In this document: one piece after another, positions 26,705 through 34,463 of the stretch
Position numbering within the stretch: position 1 is the stretch's first letter
How the letters are laid out: every line of letters starts with the position of its first letter
Source of the DNA: Dolichospermum sp. DET69
Lineage (GTDB): Bacteria; Cyanobacteriota; Cyanobacteriia; Cyanobacteriales; Nostocaceae
Reading direction: 5' to 3'
Length of the DNA stretch: 64,000 bases
NCBI GenBank assembly: GCA_017355425.1
Contig: CP070233.1
Location: 1,715,501 to 1,779,500, forward strand
Position numbers and translations under genes: made by a program
Notes under the pieces: generated by a model
Seen by the model: only the letters and a program-made list of their open reading frames with translations
Told to the model about the DNA's origin: nothing
Databases searched by the model: none

Positions 26705-27023
26705 CAGTTGTTAGGGAATAGGTGAAAATAATTAATTAGGTTATTATTAACTGTTTTTATCCTAACAGCTAACTCCTCAACTACTCCTAAAACAAAATTC
26801 TCCGGATTTCACAACAATATATATGTAGAAAAATCTATAATGTCGTATCTTTGCTGATTTTGAGGTTAATTGTCACCTAAAAATTAGACAGGATACTGCA
26901 TCATATTTTTCTGCCAAATTTCTTATTTCTTATCAGTATTTAAACCATACAGGAATTGTAACTCGAAAGTCATTATCAACTCCCTAGATTTTATTCTTTA
27001 TAGATAAAGGAGGATAACTAAAT
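26705..27023. other. Intergenic region before the TM2 gene
   Basis: AT-rich, with no coding frame or repeat recognised. It presumably holds the promoter of the small membrane genes that follow; AAGGAGG at about 27,007-27,013 is a strong ribosome binding site for the TM2 protein. Confidence 0.6.
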
Positions 27024-27299
27024 ATGAGTAATCTTAACCCATCTCACACTACTAAACAACTGTTAGCTGGTTATGCTGGAATTATTTTTGGTGGATTTGG
27101 GCTGCATAAATTCATTCTTGGTTACACATCAGAAGGTTTTATTATGTTAGCAATTTCCGTAATTGGTGGCTCTTTTACTTACGGACTTACATTAATAGTT
27201 ATGCAACTCGTTGGTTTAGTTGAAGCCATGATTTACTTTAATAAATCCCATGAAGAATTTGTTAATACCTATTTTGTGAATAAACAAGGCTGGTTTTAG
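27024..27299 (+). CDS. TM2-domain membrane protein
   Basis: 91 residues with two membrane helices. The TM2 domain motif is GGFGLHKFILGYTSEGF, a glycine-rich segment between the helices, followed by a second helix (LIVMQLVGLVEAMIYF). Function of bacterial TM2 proteins is not defined. A consensus ribosome binding site (AAGGAGG) lies 11 bp upstream. Confidence 0.8.
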   Translation: MSNLNPSHTTKQLLAGYAGIIFGGFGLHKFILGYTSEGFIMLAISVIGGSFTYGLTLIVMQLVGLVEAMIYFNKSHEEFVNTYFVNKQGWF

Positions 27300-27322
27300 A
27301 AAGTTTGTTATGTAAAATTGAT

Positions 27323-27508
27323 ATGCAAATTCTTAAATACAAACAGATCAATTTGCTCATTTTGCTAATTATGAGTATTGCGTATTTTAGTATAGTATCA
27401 GATTGGGAAATCAATTATTTTTGCAAAAGCTTGATTTTGATGTTGCCATTACAATTAACTACTATAATTTACACTATCAAAATCAGGGATAAGTCGTCTG
27501 AACTATGA
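27323..27508 (+). CDS. Small hypothetical membrane protein
   Basis: About 61 residues from the ATG at 27,323 (a TTG at 27,305 is possible). Two hydrophobic segments, INLLILLIMSIAYFSIV and SLILMLPLQLTTIIYTI. No family is recognised. The last 16 codons lie in the first unit of a roughly 100-bp direct repeat, so the C-terminus may be recent. It is 24 bp downstream of the TM2 gene on the same strand; whether it is expressed is uncertain. Confidence 0.4.
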   Translation: MQILKYKQINLLILLIMSIAYFSIVSDWEINYFCKSLILMLPLQLTTIIYTIKIRDKSSEL

Positions 27509-27757
27509 TTTTTTTTGATTTAGATGATTTTTATGATTTGAAGAAGAGAATCTCACTAGTTTCGGTAACTGCTATAATTTACACTATTAAAATCGTCTGA
27601 ACTATGATTTTTTTGATTTAGATGATTTTTATGATTTGAAGAAGAGAATCTCACTAGTTTCGGTAACTGCTATAATTTACACTATCAGAATCATCTGAAC
27701 TATGATTTTTTTGATTTAGATGATTTTTATGATTTGAAGAAGAGAATCTTACTTATT
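27457..27757 (+). repeat. Three direct repeats of about 98-110 bp
   Basis: Units begin at 27,457, 27,567 and 27,665 with AACT(A/G)CTATAATTTACACTAT and continue through CTGAACTATGATTTTTTTGA and GATTTGAAGAAGAGAATCT. The first unit has 12 extra bases after AAAATC; the third stops after GAGAATCTTAC. Each unit contains TATAAT, so the array multiplies a possible -10 element. The first unit overlaps the end of the small membrane gene. Confidence 0.85.
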
Positions 27758-27932
27758 ACTTGTCACTTCAATTTTTGCGCTTTAGGTGATTGAAATCAGA
27801 AAATTTCACCTGTTACCTCAAGAAACTTAATATTCTTTCACTTGGTCAAAGTGGTAGATTTCGCTTAACCTCAAAGTAGAGACGCTAGTTGTTAAGCGTC
27901 GAAACTAACAAGAGCGAACCTAAAAACTGGCC
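27758..27932. other. Leader region of the copper ATPase gene
   Basis: No gene seen. GAGACGCTAGTTGTTAAGCGTCG at about 27,881-27,902 contains GACGCT / AGCGTC, an imperfect inverted repeat just upstream of the ATPase start that could be an operator or transcript hairpin. Confidence 0.4.
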
Positions 27933-30350
27933 ATGCAACTGATCCCAAAAAATGAAATAGTTATAGAATCTGCCCCTTCCACAAAAATACTAAACTCAGA
28001 GAAAATTATTTTAGATGTTGGGGGGATGAAGTGTGCTGGATGTGTAAGTGCAGTTGAAAAACAGCTTATTCAGCATCCAGGAGTTAAAAGCGTTTGTGTT
28101 AACCTGGCAACAGAAGTTGCAGTCATAGAGGCGGAAGTTGGTACTGTAGATGCAGAGGCACTAGCTCAGGGATTGACAGCTACAGGATTTCCTAGTCAAT
28201 TGCGGACAGCTAAAAGGGCTGGTGATAAATCTGCAATCTCTAACTCAGAAGTTAGACAACGCCAAGAAATGCAGGGGACAATTAGACAGTTAGTAATTGC
28301 GAGTTTACTCCTGGTACTGTCGGGAATTGGTCATTTTGGGAATATTGGTAGTGCAATTTTTCCCTTCTTAAATGACATCTGGTTTCATTGTGGACTGGCT
28401 ACTATTGCCATGATTATTCCTGGTAGACCAATTTTAGTCGAAGGCTGGCTAGGTTGGCGACGGGGTGCGCCCAATATGAATACCCTTATCGGTTTGGGAA
28501 CGCTGACAGCTTATACGGCGAGTTTGGTGGCGTTATTGTTCCCCCAAATGGGTTGGGAATGCTTTTTTGATGAACCGGTGATGATGTTGGGTTTTATTCT
28601 GTTGGGGAGAACTTTAGAAAAACAGGCTAGAGGACGTGCAGCTAAGGCATTTCGGCAATTGTTAGCCCTATCACCCCAAACAGCCCGGTTAATTATTAAC
28701 CCAGAACCAGAAAAATTAATTGCTGGGGCAAATATTATAGAAATTCCGGCGGAACAAGTGCGTGTGGGTGAATGGTTGCAAGTGCTACCAGGAGATAAAA
28801 TTCCTGTTGATGGTGAGGTGCGGTTTGGACAAACTACGATAGATGAGGCGATGCTGACTGGGGAAGCACTACCTGTGATGAAGCAATTAGGAGATTCTGT
28901 GACTGGGGGAACCTTAAATCAGTCAGGAGCGATCGCTATTCAAGCTACCCGCACAGGTGATGATACAACTCTAGCCCAAATTGTGGCTTTGGTAGAAGCT
29001 GCCCAAACTCGCAAAGCCCCAGTGCAGAAATTAGCAGATACGGTAGCTGGATATTTTACCTACGGTGTCTTAACAGCGGCTGGTTTAACATTTGCATTTT
29101 GGTATTTATTGGGAACTCACCTCTGGCCAGATGTGATTATGTCTGGTAGTATGGAAATGTCTCACAGTATGGGACATAATCCCCAACATTTATTTCCTCA
29201 CACCCATTATTCCTCATTGTTAATTAGTTTAAAATTAGCGATCGCTGTGATGGTAGTTGCTTGTCCTTGTGCTTTAGGACTAGCTACCCCGACAGCTATT
29301 TTAGTGGGAACGGGTATGGGTGCAGAACGGGGATTATTAATCAAAGGTGGCGACGTTTTAGAAAAAGTCCACAAACTAGATACAGTGGTTTTTGATAAAA
29401 CCGGAACTCTCACCACAGGTAAGCCCACAGTCACTGATTGTCTAGTCCTTACCGAATCAATTTTACCATCATCATTAATCCAACTAGCAGCAGCCGTAGA
29501 AAGCGGTACTTATCATCCCCTCGCTATAGCTATTCAGGAAGAAGCTAAACGTCAAGAGTTAATCATCCCTAGTGCGGTAGACTTCCACACAGAACCAGGA
29601 ATGGGCGTATCTGCTGTAGTTGGGGGGAAAAATGTCCTTTTAGGTAACTGGGAATGGTGCCATTACCACCAAGTCAATATTAATGAAACAGCAGAACAAC
29701 AAGGACACCAACTAGCTACAGCAGGAAAAACCGTGATTGCTGTGGCTGTAGATGGAACTTTAGCAGGATTAATTGCTGTTAGTGATACCCTCAGACCAGA
29801 TGCTAAAACCGCAGTAGACAAATTGCGACAAATGGGTTTGCGAGTTATGCTCCTCAGTGGTGATAGATTAGAAGCAGCTAATGCGATCGCTAAACAACTA
29901 GGAATCACCAATGCTGATATCATGGCAGGTATTCCCCCAGCCCAGAAAGCCGCTACCATTCAATCGCTTCAATCTGGGAAAATCAAATCTTATGTAGCTA
30001 TGGTAGGAGATGGCATTAATGATGCCCCAGCTTTATCCCAGGCAGATGTAGGTATAGCTTTACATTCTGGTACAGATGTGGCAATGGAAACAGCCGAAAT
30101 TATCTTAATGCGAAATTCCCTTACTGATGTTGTAAAATCCATTCAGCTAAGTAGATCCACTTTTAATACCATCCGTCAGAATTTATTTTGGGCTTTTGCT
30201 TATAATACTATAGGTATTCCCCTCGCAGCTGGTGTATTATTACCTAGTTGGGGTTTTGTTCTCGGTCCTGCCAGTGCAGCGGCATTAATGGCCTTTAGCT
30301 CTGTCAGTGTTGTAACTAACTCAATTTTATTAAGGAGGTTTGCTCCCTAG
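27933..30350 (+). CDS. ctaA: Copper-transporting P1B-type ATPase, CtaA-like
   Basis: 805 residues. An N-terminal HMA metal-binding domain has GGMKCAGCVSAVEKQL (C34, C37). Eight membrane helices are expected, with the CPC metal site in VACPCALGLATP near residue 445. The phosphorylation motif DKTGTLTTGKP is near 488, an HP motif lies in GTYHPLA, and the hinge MVGDGINDAPALSQADVG is near 690. A luminal loop is rich in Met and His (MEMSHSMGHNPQHLFPHTHY). Cyanobacteria have CtaA (copper import across the plasma membrane) and PacS (thylakoid loading of plastocyanin). The N-terminal wording GGMKCAGCVSAVE fits CtaA better than PacS. Confidence 0.8.
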   Translation: MQLIPKNEIVIESAPSTKILNSEKIILDVGGMKCAGCVSAVEKQLIQHPGVKSVCVNLATEVAVIEAEVGTVDAEALAQGLTATGFPSQLRTAKRAGDKSAISNSEVRQRQEMQGTIRQLVIASLLLVLSGIGHFGNIGSAIFPFLNDIWFHCGLATIAMIIPGRPILVEGWLGWRRGAPNMNTLIGLGTLTAYTASLVALLFPQMGWECFFDEPVMMLGFILLGRTLEKQARGRAAKAFRQLLALSPQTARLIINPEPEKLIAGANIIEIPAEQVRVGEWLQVLPGDKIPVDGEVRFGQTTIDEAMLTGEALPVMKQLGDSVTGGTLNQSGAIAIQATRTGDDTTLAQIVALVEAAQTRKAPVQKLADTVAGYFTYGVLTAAGLTFAFWYLLGTHLWPDVIMSGSMEMSHSMGHNPQHLFPHTHYSSLLISLKLAIAVMVVACPCALGLATPTAILVGTGMGAERGLLIKGGDVLEKVHKLDTVVFDKTGTLTTGKPTVTDCLVLTESILPSSLIQLAAAVESGTYHPLAIAIQEEAKRQELIIPSAVDFHTEPGMGVSAVVGGKNVLLGNWEWCHYHQVNINETAEQQGHQLATAGKTVIAVAVDGTLAGLIAVSDTLRPDAKTAVDKLRQMGLRVMLLSGDRLEAANAIAKQLGITNADIMAGIPPAQKAATIQSLQSGKIKSYVAMVGDGINDAPALSQADVGIALHSGTDVAMETAEIILMRNSLTDVVKSIQLSRSTFNTIRQNLFWAFAYNTIGIPLAAGVLLPSWGFVLGPASAAALMAFSSVSVVTNSILLRRFAP

Positions 30351-30458
30351 TTTAATAGTCAATGATTTTTCTTTCTGTAATCTCTAAAATAATGCAAAAA
30401 AAAGATCCTCCATTAATATTTATGCTTGATCAAAGTTTAGGTAACTATTGTACCTATC

Positions 30459-30896
30459 ATGGAAATGGCAACAGTAACTAATGAAAAACATCTACTGATT
30501 ATTGAAGATAATCAAGGACGGAAAGAATTTCTTTTAGAAAACCTTGTTTATTCTATCGGTAGAGATCATGATTGTCATATTCGTTTATTTTCCCAGTTTG
30601 TTTCCCGTCATCATGCCACATTAGTAAGATTACCCCGCTCAAATAATAGTCAACAATATTATTATCGAATTGTGGATGGTAATACTAAAGGAAAACCCAG
30701 TTCTAATGGTTTGATGATTAATGGACAAAAAATTCCAGCGCATAATCTCCGCAATGAAGATGAAGTTATTTTTGCACCCCAAGTCCGCGCAATTTATTAT
30801 CTATTGCAAAATACTGAGATTTTTTCCTCAACTGATGCCATTGAATATGACATTACATTAATCAACCCAGGGATGAATGAAGATTTGGAAAAATAA
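30459..30896 (+). CDS. FHA-domain protein
   Basis: 145 residues, almost entirely one forkhead-associated domain (about 20-110): YSIGRDHDCHIRLFSQFVSR with the phospho-threonine-binding arginine and serine (GRD...SRHHA), then SSNGLMINGQKI. It probably binds phosphothreonine in a Ser/Thr kinase pathway; no kinase gene is near. Start at 30,459 or the next ATG at 30,465. Confidence 0.82.
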   Translation: MEMATVTNEKHLLIIEDNQGRKEFLLENLVYSIGRDHDCHIRLFSQFVSRHHATLVRLPRSNNSQQYYYRIVDGNTKGKPSSNGLMINGQKIPAHNLRNEDEVIFAPQVRAIYYLLQNTEIFSSTDAIEYDITLINPGMNEDLEK

Positions 30897-31028
30897 CAGA
30901 ATATTTATTTAATAAAGTAAGCAACGTGGATTCATTAACTAACAATTCTTTGTAAGTTGGGTGAAGCAACAGCGTAACCCAACATTAGATTTATTCCTCA
31001 GTTAAGTAATAAACAACAAGCAATAGCA

Positions 31029-31949
31029 ATGAAAATAGCAATTAGTGGTGCAACAGGATTTGTGGGCAGTCGGTTAGTAGAAAGACTACACACAGAAGGT
31101 CATAGAATATTAGTATTAACTCGGAATACTACCTTTGCTCAAAAGGTTTTTCCCTTTCAAGCATTTCCTAATTTAGAAATTATTTCCTATACCCCTGGTG
31201 TATCCGGCAGTTGGCAAGATAGCATAGCTGGTTGTGATGGAGTAGTTAATTTGGCAGGAGAACCCATTGCTGAGGGACGTTGGACACCAGAACGCAAGCA
31301 AGAAATCCTCAATACTCGCAAACTGGGTACACAAAAAATAGTTGCAGCTATAGCTAAAGCTAATCCCCAACCCAGCGTTTTAGTCAATACTTCGGCTATT
31401 GGTTACTACGGAACTAGTGAAACTGCGAGTTTTGATGAAGATAGTGCTTCTGGTAATGACTTTTTGGCTCAAGTCTGTCAAGAATGGGAAGCAGAAGCCA
31501 GCAAGGTCAAAGATGCCAATGTCCGGTTAGTAATTCTACGTTTTGGCATTGTTTTGGGTAATGGTGGTGCTTTGGGGAAAATGATTACCCCCTTTAAACT
31601 ATTTGCCGGTGGACCTATTGGTAGTGGTCAACAATGGTTTTCGTGGATTCACTTAGATGATATCGTTAGTTTAATCATCCAAGCTTTAACCAAACCAACA
31701 ATGGAGGGAGTATATAATGCTACTGCTCCTCAACCAGTCCGCATGAATGATTTAAGTACAACTATGGGTAACGTGATGAATCGTCCCTCTTGGTTGCCTG
31801 TTCCTGGATTTGCAATAGAGGCTATATTGGGAGACGGGGCAAAGGTAGTTTTGGAAGGACAACAGGTTTTACCCAAACGCACTTTAGAGTCAGGTTTTGA
31901 GTTTCAATATCCAAATTTGCCATCAGCATTAAAGCAGATTCTCCTTTGA
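31029..31949 (+). CDS. TIGR01777-family NAD-dependent epimerase/SDR protein
   Basis: 306 residues with the Rossmann motif ISGATGFVGSRLV at the N-terminus, NLAGEPIAEGRW, the active-site region TSAIGYYG, and the C-terminal DUF1731-like end (RTLESGFEFQYPNLPSALKQ). Family members (YfcH, and a cell-division-linked plant homologue) are SDR proteins of uncertain substrate. The stop codon TGA at 31,947-31,949 is the first three bases of the IS200/IS605-type element that follows, so the element end now terminates the gene. Confidence 0.85.
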   Translation: MKIAISGATGFVGSRLVERLHTEGHRILVLTRNTTFAQKVFPFQAFPNLEIISYTPGVSGSWQDSIAGCDGVVNLAGEPIAEGRWTPERKQEILNTRKLGTQKIVAAIAKANPQPSVLVNTSAIGYYGTSETASFDEDSASGNDFLAQVCQEWEAEASKVKDANVRLVILRFGIVLGNGGALGKMITPFKLFAGGPIGSGQQWFSWIHLDDIVSLIIQALTKPTMEGVYNATAPQPVRMNDLSTTMGNVMNRPSWLPVPGFAIEAILGDGAKVVLEGQQVLPKRTLESGFEFQYPNLPSALKQILL

Positions 31950-32247
31950 CACTCTCACTGGCTTTAGCCACTGAGATTCTTGGTTCAACGAGTCCACTTA
32001 ACTTAGAACCCTTGCGGTATCTAAGCCAGAGGTGGTTCTCTCCCCAAGCGTTAACTTTCCCTCTGCCCGAAGGTAGTTGCATTACTGCAAATTTTGATTG
32101 AGTTTAAATTCTGTGTCGTCTAGCTCCCATGAAGATTTTACCTATTCGGAGGGCAGTCACTAGAACTATGGAATAGAACCCCATATCTTCAGTTGTCAAG
32201 GTACAGATTGCCGTTAGGCAGTTAGGTTTTTATACAGGTTGATTACC
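31947..32247 (+). ncRNA. Candidate HEARO/omega-like structured RNA in element A
   Basis: About 300 nt shared with element C (45,578-45,892). Common blocks are ATTCTTGGTTCAACGAG, CTCTCCCCAAGCG, TCTAGCTCC, AGAACCCCATA, TCAAGGT and GGTTGATTACC. Stems are conserved with base changes, for example CTTAGA/TCTAAG here against CTAGATAC/GTGTCTAG in C. Size, end position and absence of an ORF recall HEARO RNAs, the guide scaffolds of IscB/IsrB elements. The alternative is a degenerate tnpB tail with its own omega RNA on the other strand. Not confirmed by any model search. Confidence 0.45.
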
Positions 32248-32402
32248 ATTCCTGTTGTGAACAGTATAACACCATTGAGAGCGAAGATGACAAAACTTCG
32301 CGCACCTTAACCAATTTTCATAAAAAGAAAGACTCTATGCGCTTTATTACCGCACGAGTCGCTTATATCTCAGGTCTAAAGACACTGAGCTTTACGCTTA
32401 CC
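31947..32402. mobile_element. ORF-less IS200/IS605-type element A
   Basis: 456 bp without a gene. The left end TGACACTCTCA-CTGGCTTTAGCCA-CTGAG matches the right end of the tnpB element at 36,027 (TGACACTCTCAGGGCTAAAG). The right end, read on the minus strand as GGTAAGCGTAAAGCTCAG with a CTCAG/CTGAG hairpin and ATATAAGCGACTC, matches that element's left end and the end at 63,899. It is therefore a non-autonomous derivative movable by the same transposase. It abuts the epimerase stop codon on one side and ends about 50 bp before the aldo/keto reductase gene. Confidence 0.75.
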
Positions 32403-32450
32403 GGATGCTCTTGTAATTTATAGTTAATAGATAGTTACAAAAATTCACAA

Positions 32451-33632
32451 ATGCTATACAAACGTTTTGGCCGCACAGAATTACAAATGCCTGTTTTCTC
32501 CTGTGGAGGAATGCGATATCAATATAAATGGCAAGATGTTATCCCAGAGGAAATTCCTAGAGATAATCAAGAAAATTTAGAAGCTGTAATTCGCCGTTCT
32601 GTAGAATTGGGAATTAATCATATTGAAACTGCACGCGGTTATGGAACATCAGAAATGCAGTTAGGAAAAATTCTGCCTCAGTTTCCTCGTGAAAAATTAA
32701 TAGTCCAAACTAAAGTTTCTCCTGTCGCAGACCCTCAAAAATTTCGCCAAACCTTTGAAAAATCTTTAGCTTATCTTCAGTTAGATTATGTTGATTTGTT
32801 TGGTTTGCATGGAATTAATAATGCAGAAACTTGGGATTATAGTATTCGTGAAGGGGGTTGTTTAGAAGTAGCAAAACAGTTGCAATCTGAGGGTAAAATC
32901 AGATTCATTGGCTTTTCTACTCACGCTCCCACAAATATAATTTTGCAAGCAATTAATAGTAATCAATTTGATTATGTTAATTTGCATTGGTACTATATTA
33001 ATCAATGGAATTGGGCTGCTATTGAAGCTGCAAATAAATTAGATATGGGTGTATTTATTATTAGCCCATCTAATAAAGGCGGTTTATTATATGAACCTTC
33101 CCAAAAGTTAGTTGATTTGTGTACGCCTTTGAGTCCAATGGTGTTTAATGATTTATTTTGTTTGAGTTATCCTCAAGTGCATACATTGAGTATAGGAGCA
33201 GCTAAACCAACTGATTTTGATGAGCATATCAAAACTTTAGAATTGTTAAATAATGCAGCAGAAATCCTACCACCAATTATTTCCAGATTAGAGTCAGAAG
33301 CAGTCAATATTTTAGGAGAAGACTGGGTAAAAACCTGGGAGACTAATTTACCAACTTGGGAAAAAACGCCAGGGGAAATAAATATGCGGGTGATTTTGTG
33401 GTTATTAAATTTAGCTTTAGCTTATGACATGATAGACTATGGCAAAATGCGTTATAATCTCTTAGGACAGGCTAATCATTGGTTTCCTGGTAATAGGGCT
33501 GATAAGTTAAATGAATTAGATTTACGAGAATGTCTTGCTAATAGTCCCCAAGCTGAAAAAATTCCGCAGATGTTAGCGAAAGCCCAAGAAATATTAGGAA
33601 GTGCAGAGATAAAGCGTTTATCTCAGAGTTGA
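32451..33632 (+). CDS. Aldo/keto reductase-family protein
   Basis: 393-residue (beta/alpha)8 oxidoreductase, NADPH-type. Catalytic-tetrad positions are Y64 (HIETARGYGTSE), K88 (IVQTKVS) and H120 (LFGLHGI). The usual aspartate of the DTA motif is glutamate E59, which is unusual. After the barrel (to about 280) a C-terminal extension of about 110 residues of helical sequence follows; no clear ferredoxin cysteine motif is present. Substrate unknown. It starts at 32,451, about 50 bp after element A. Confidence 0.82.
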   Translation: MLYKRFGRTELQMPVFSCGGMRYQYKWQDVIPEEIPRDNQENLEAVIRRSVELGINHIETARGYGTSEMQLGKILPQFPREKLIVQTKVSPVADPQKFRQTFEKSLAYLQLDYVDLFGLHGINNAETWDYSIREGGCLEVAKQLQSEGKIRFIGFSTHAPTNIILQAINSNQFDYVNLHWYYINQWNWAAIEAANKLDMGVFIISPSNKGGLLYEPSQKLVDLCTPLSPMVFNDLFCLSYPQVHTLSIGAAKPTDFDEHIKTLELLNNAAEILPPIISRLESEAVNILGEDWVKTWETNLPTWEKTPGEINMRVILWLLNLALAYDMIDYGKMRYNLLGQANHWFPGNRADKLNELDLRECLANSPQAEKIPQMLAKAQEILGSAEIKRLSQS

Positions 33633-33686
33633 AACGCGAAACATAATTCATCCCGTAATTATCCAACATCGAAAAATTATCAAGTT

Positions 33687-34256
33687 TTAAAAGGGTGCAA
33701 TTACTGATTTTGCCATTTTGGTTAAGGAATTGTAATTACCTGCTTTCAATCCAATCATATATTGCACACCATTTTGTCTCCAGGTTAATGTAGCATCTGA
33801 GCAATTAGCACCACAACGAAAATCTACAAAATAGCCAGTAATACCCTTAGTTAACAATACTGATTTACCAGTCAGACGGGGCATTTTGGGTGTGATGGCT
33901 TCTCCTGTAATTATACCCAGACGGCAAGCTGTTCCACCAGTACAATCGGGACTAAAACCCAGTAATATTTCGTATTTATTCTTTGTAGCAGTTTCCATAA
34001 TGGCGTAAAGTGGATTTTCCCCATCTGATTCAGAAACATACTGAGGTAATAAAATCTTGATCTGGGTTTTTTGCTTTAATTCGGAGAGAATTGGGTTGAA
34101 AACTGGGTTTACTTGGGTATTTTTACTCTGTAATTCCTGTTTTACCATTATTTGCGGCTGATTTTTAGCAGATGCTATAATTTCATCTTGAAAACTCCCC
34201 ATATAAGTTAAAAAAACTAAGCTACATAGAGGATAGATATTTTTTAAAGTCTTCAT
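33687..34256 (-). CDS. Secreted hypothetical protein with four cysteines
   Basis: 189 residues from the ATG at 34,256 (an earlier ATG at 34,265 is possible). A signal peptide is probable (LCSLVFLTYMGSF). The mature part has a cysteine pair in DCTGGTACRLG and another in FRCGANCSD, suggesting two disulfides in a periplasmic domain. No family recognised; it resembles short cyanobacterial exported proteins. A 41-bp tandem repeat lies upstream. Confidence 0.55.
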   Translation of the reverse strand: MKTLKNIYPLCSLVFLTYMGSFQDEIIASAKNQPQIMVKQELQSKNTQVNPVFNPILSELKQKTQIKILLPQYVSESDGENPLYAIMETATKNKYEILLGFSPDCTGGTACRLGIITGEAITPKMPRLTGKSVLLTKGITGYFVDFRCGANCSDATLTWRQNGVQYMIGLKAGNYNSLTKMAKSVIAPF

Positions 34257-34326
34257 TATTAACAACCTATTTCACTAAATATACTATTTTAATATTGTAG
34301 GGTGCATTAGAACGAAGTTCGTAATG

Positions 34327-34452
34327 CACCAAATTCTTGATAATGATGCGTTACGCTGTCGCTAACACACCAAATTCTTGATAATGATGCGTTACGCTGT
34401 TGCTAACACACCAAATTCTTGATAATGGTGCGTTACGCTGTCGCTAACACAC
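34327..34452. repeat. Three 41-bp tandem repeats
   Basis: Units begin at 34,327, 34,368 and 34,409 (CACCAAATTCTTGATAATGA followed by TGCGTTACGCTGTCGCTAACA), differing by single bases. They are bounded by GGGTGCATTAG and ACACCCTAC halves, so the array expands the loop of a dispersed GGGTG/CACCC-type hairpin. Located between two minus-strand genes. Confidence 0.85.
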
Positions 34453-34463
34453 CCTACTTGTAA

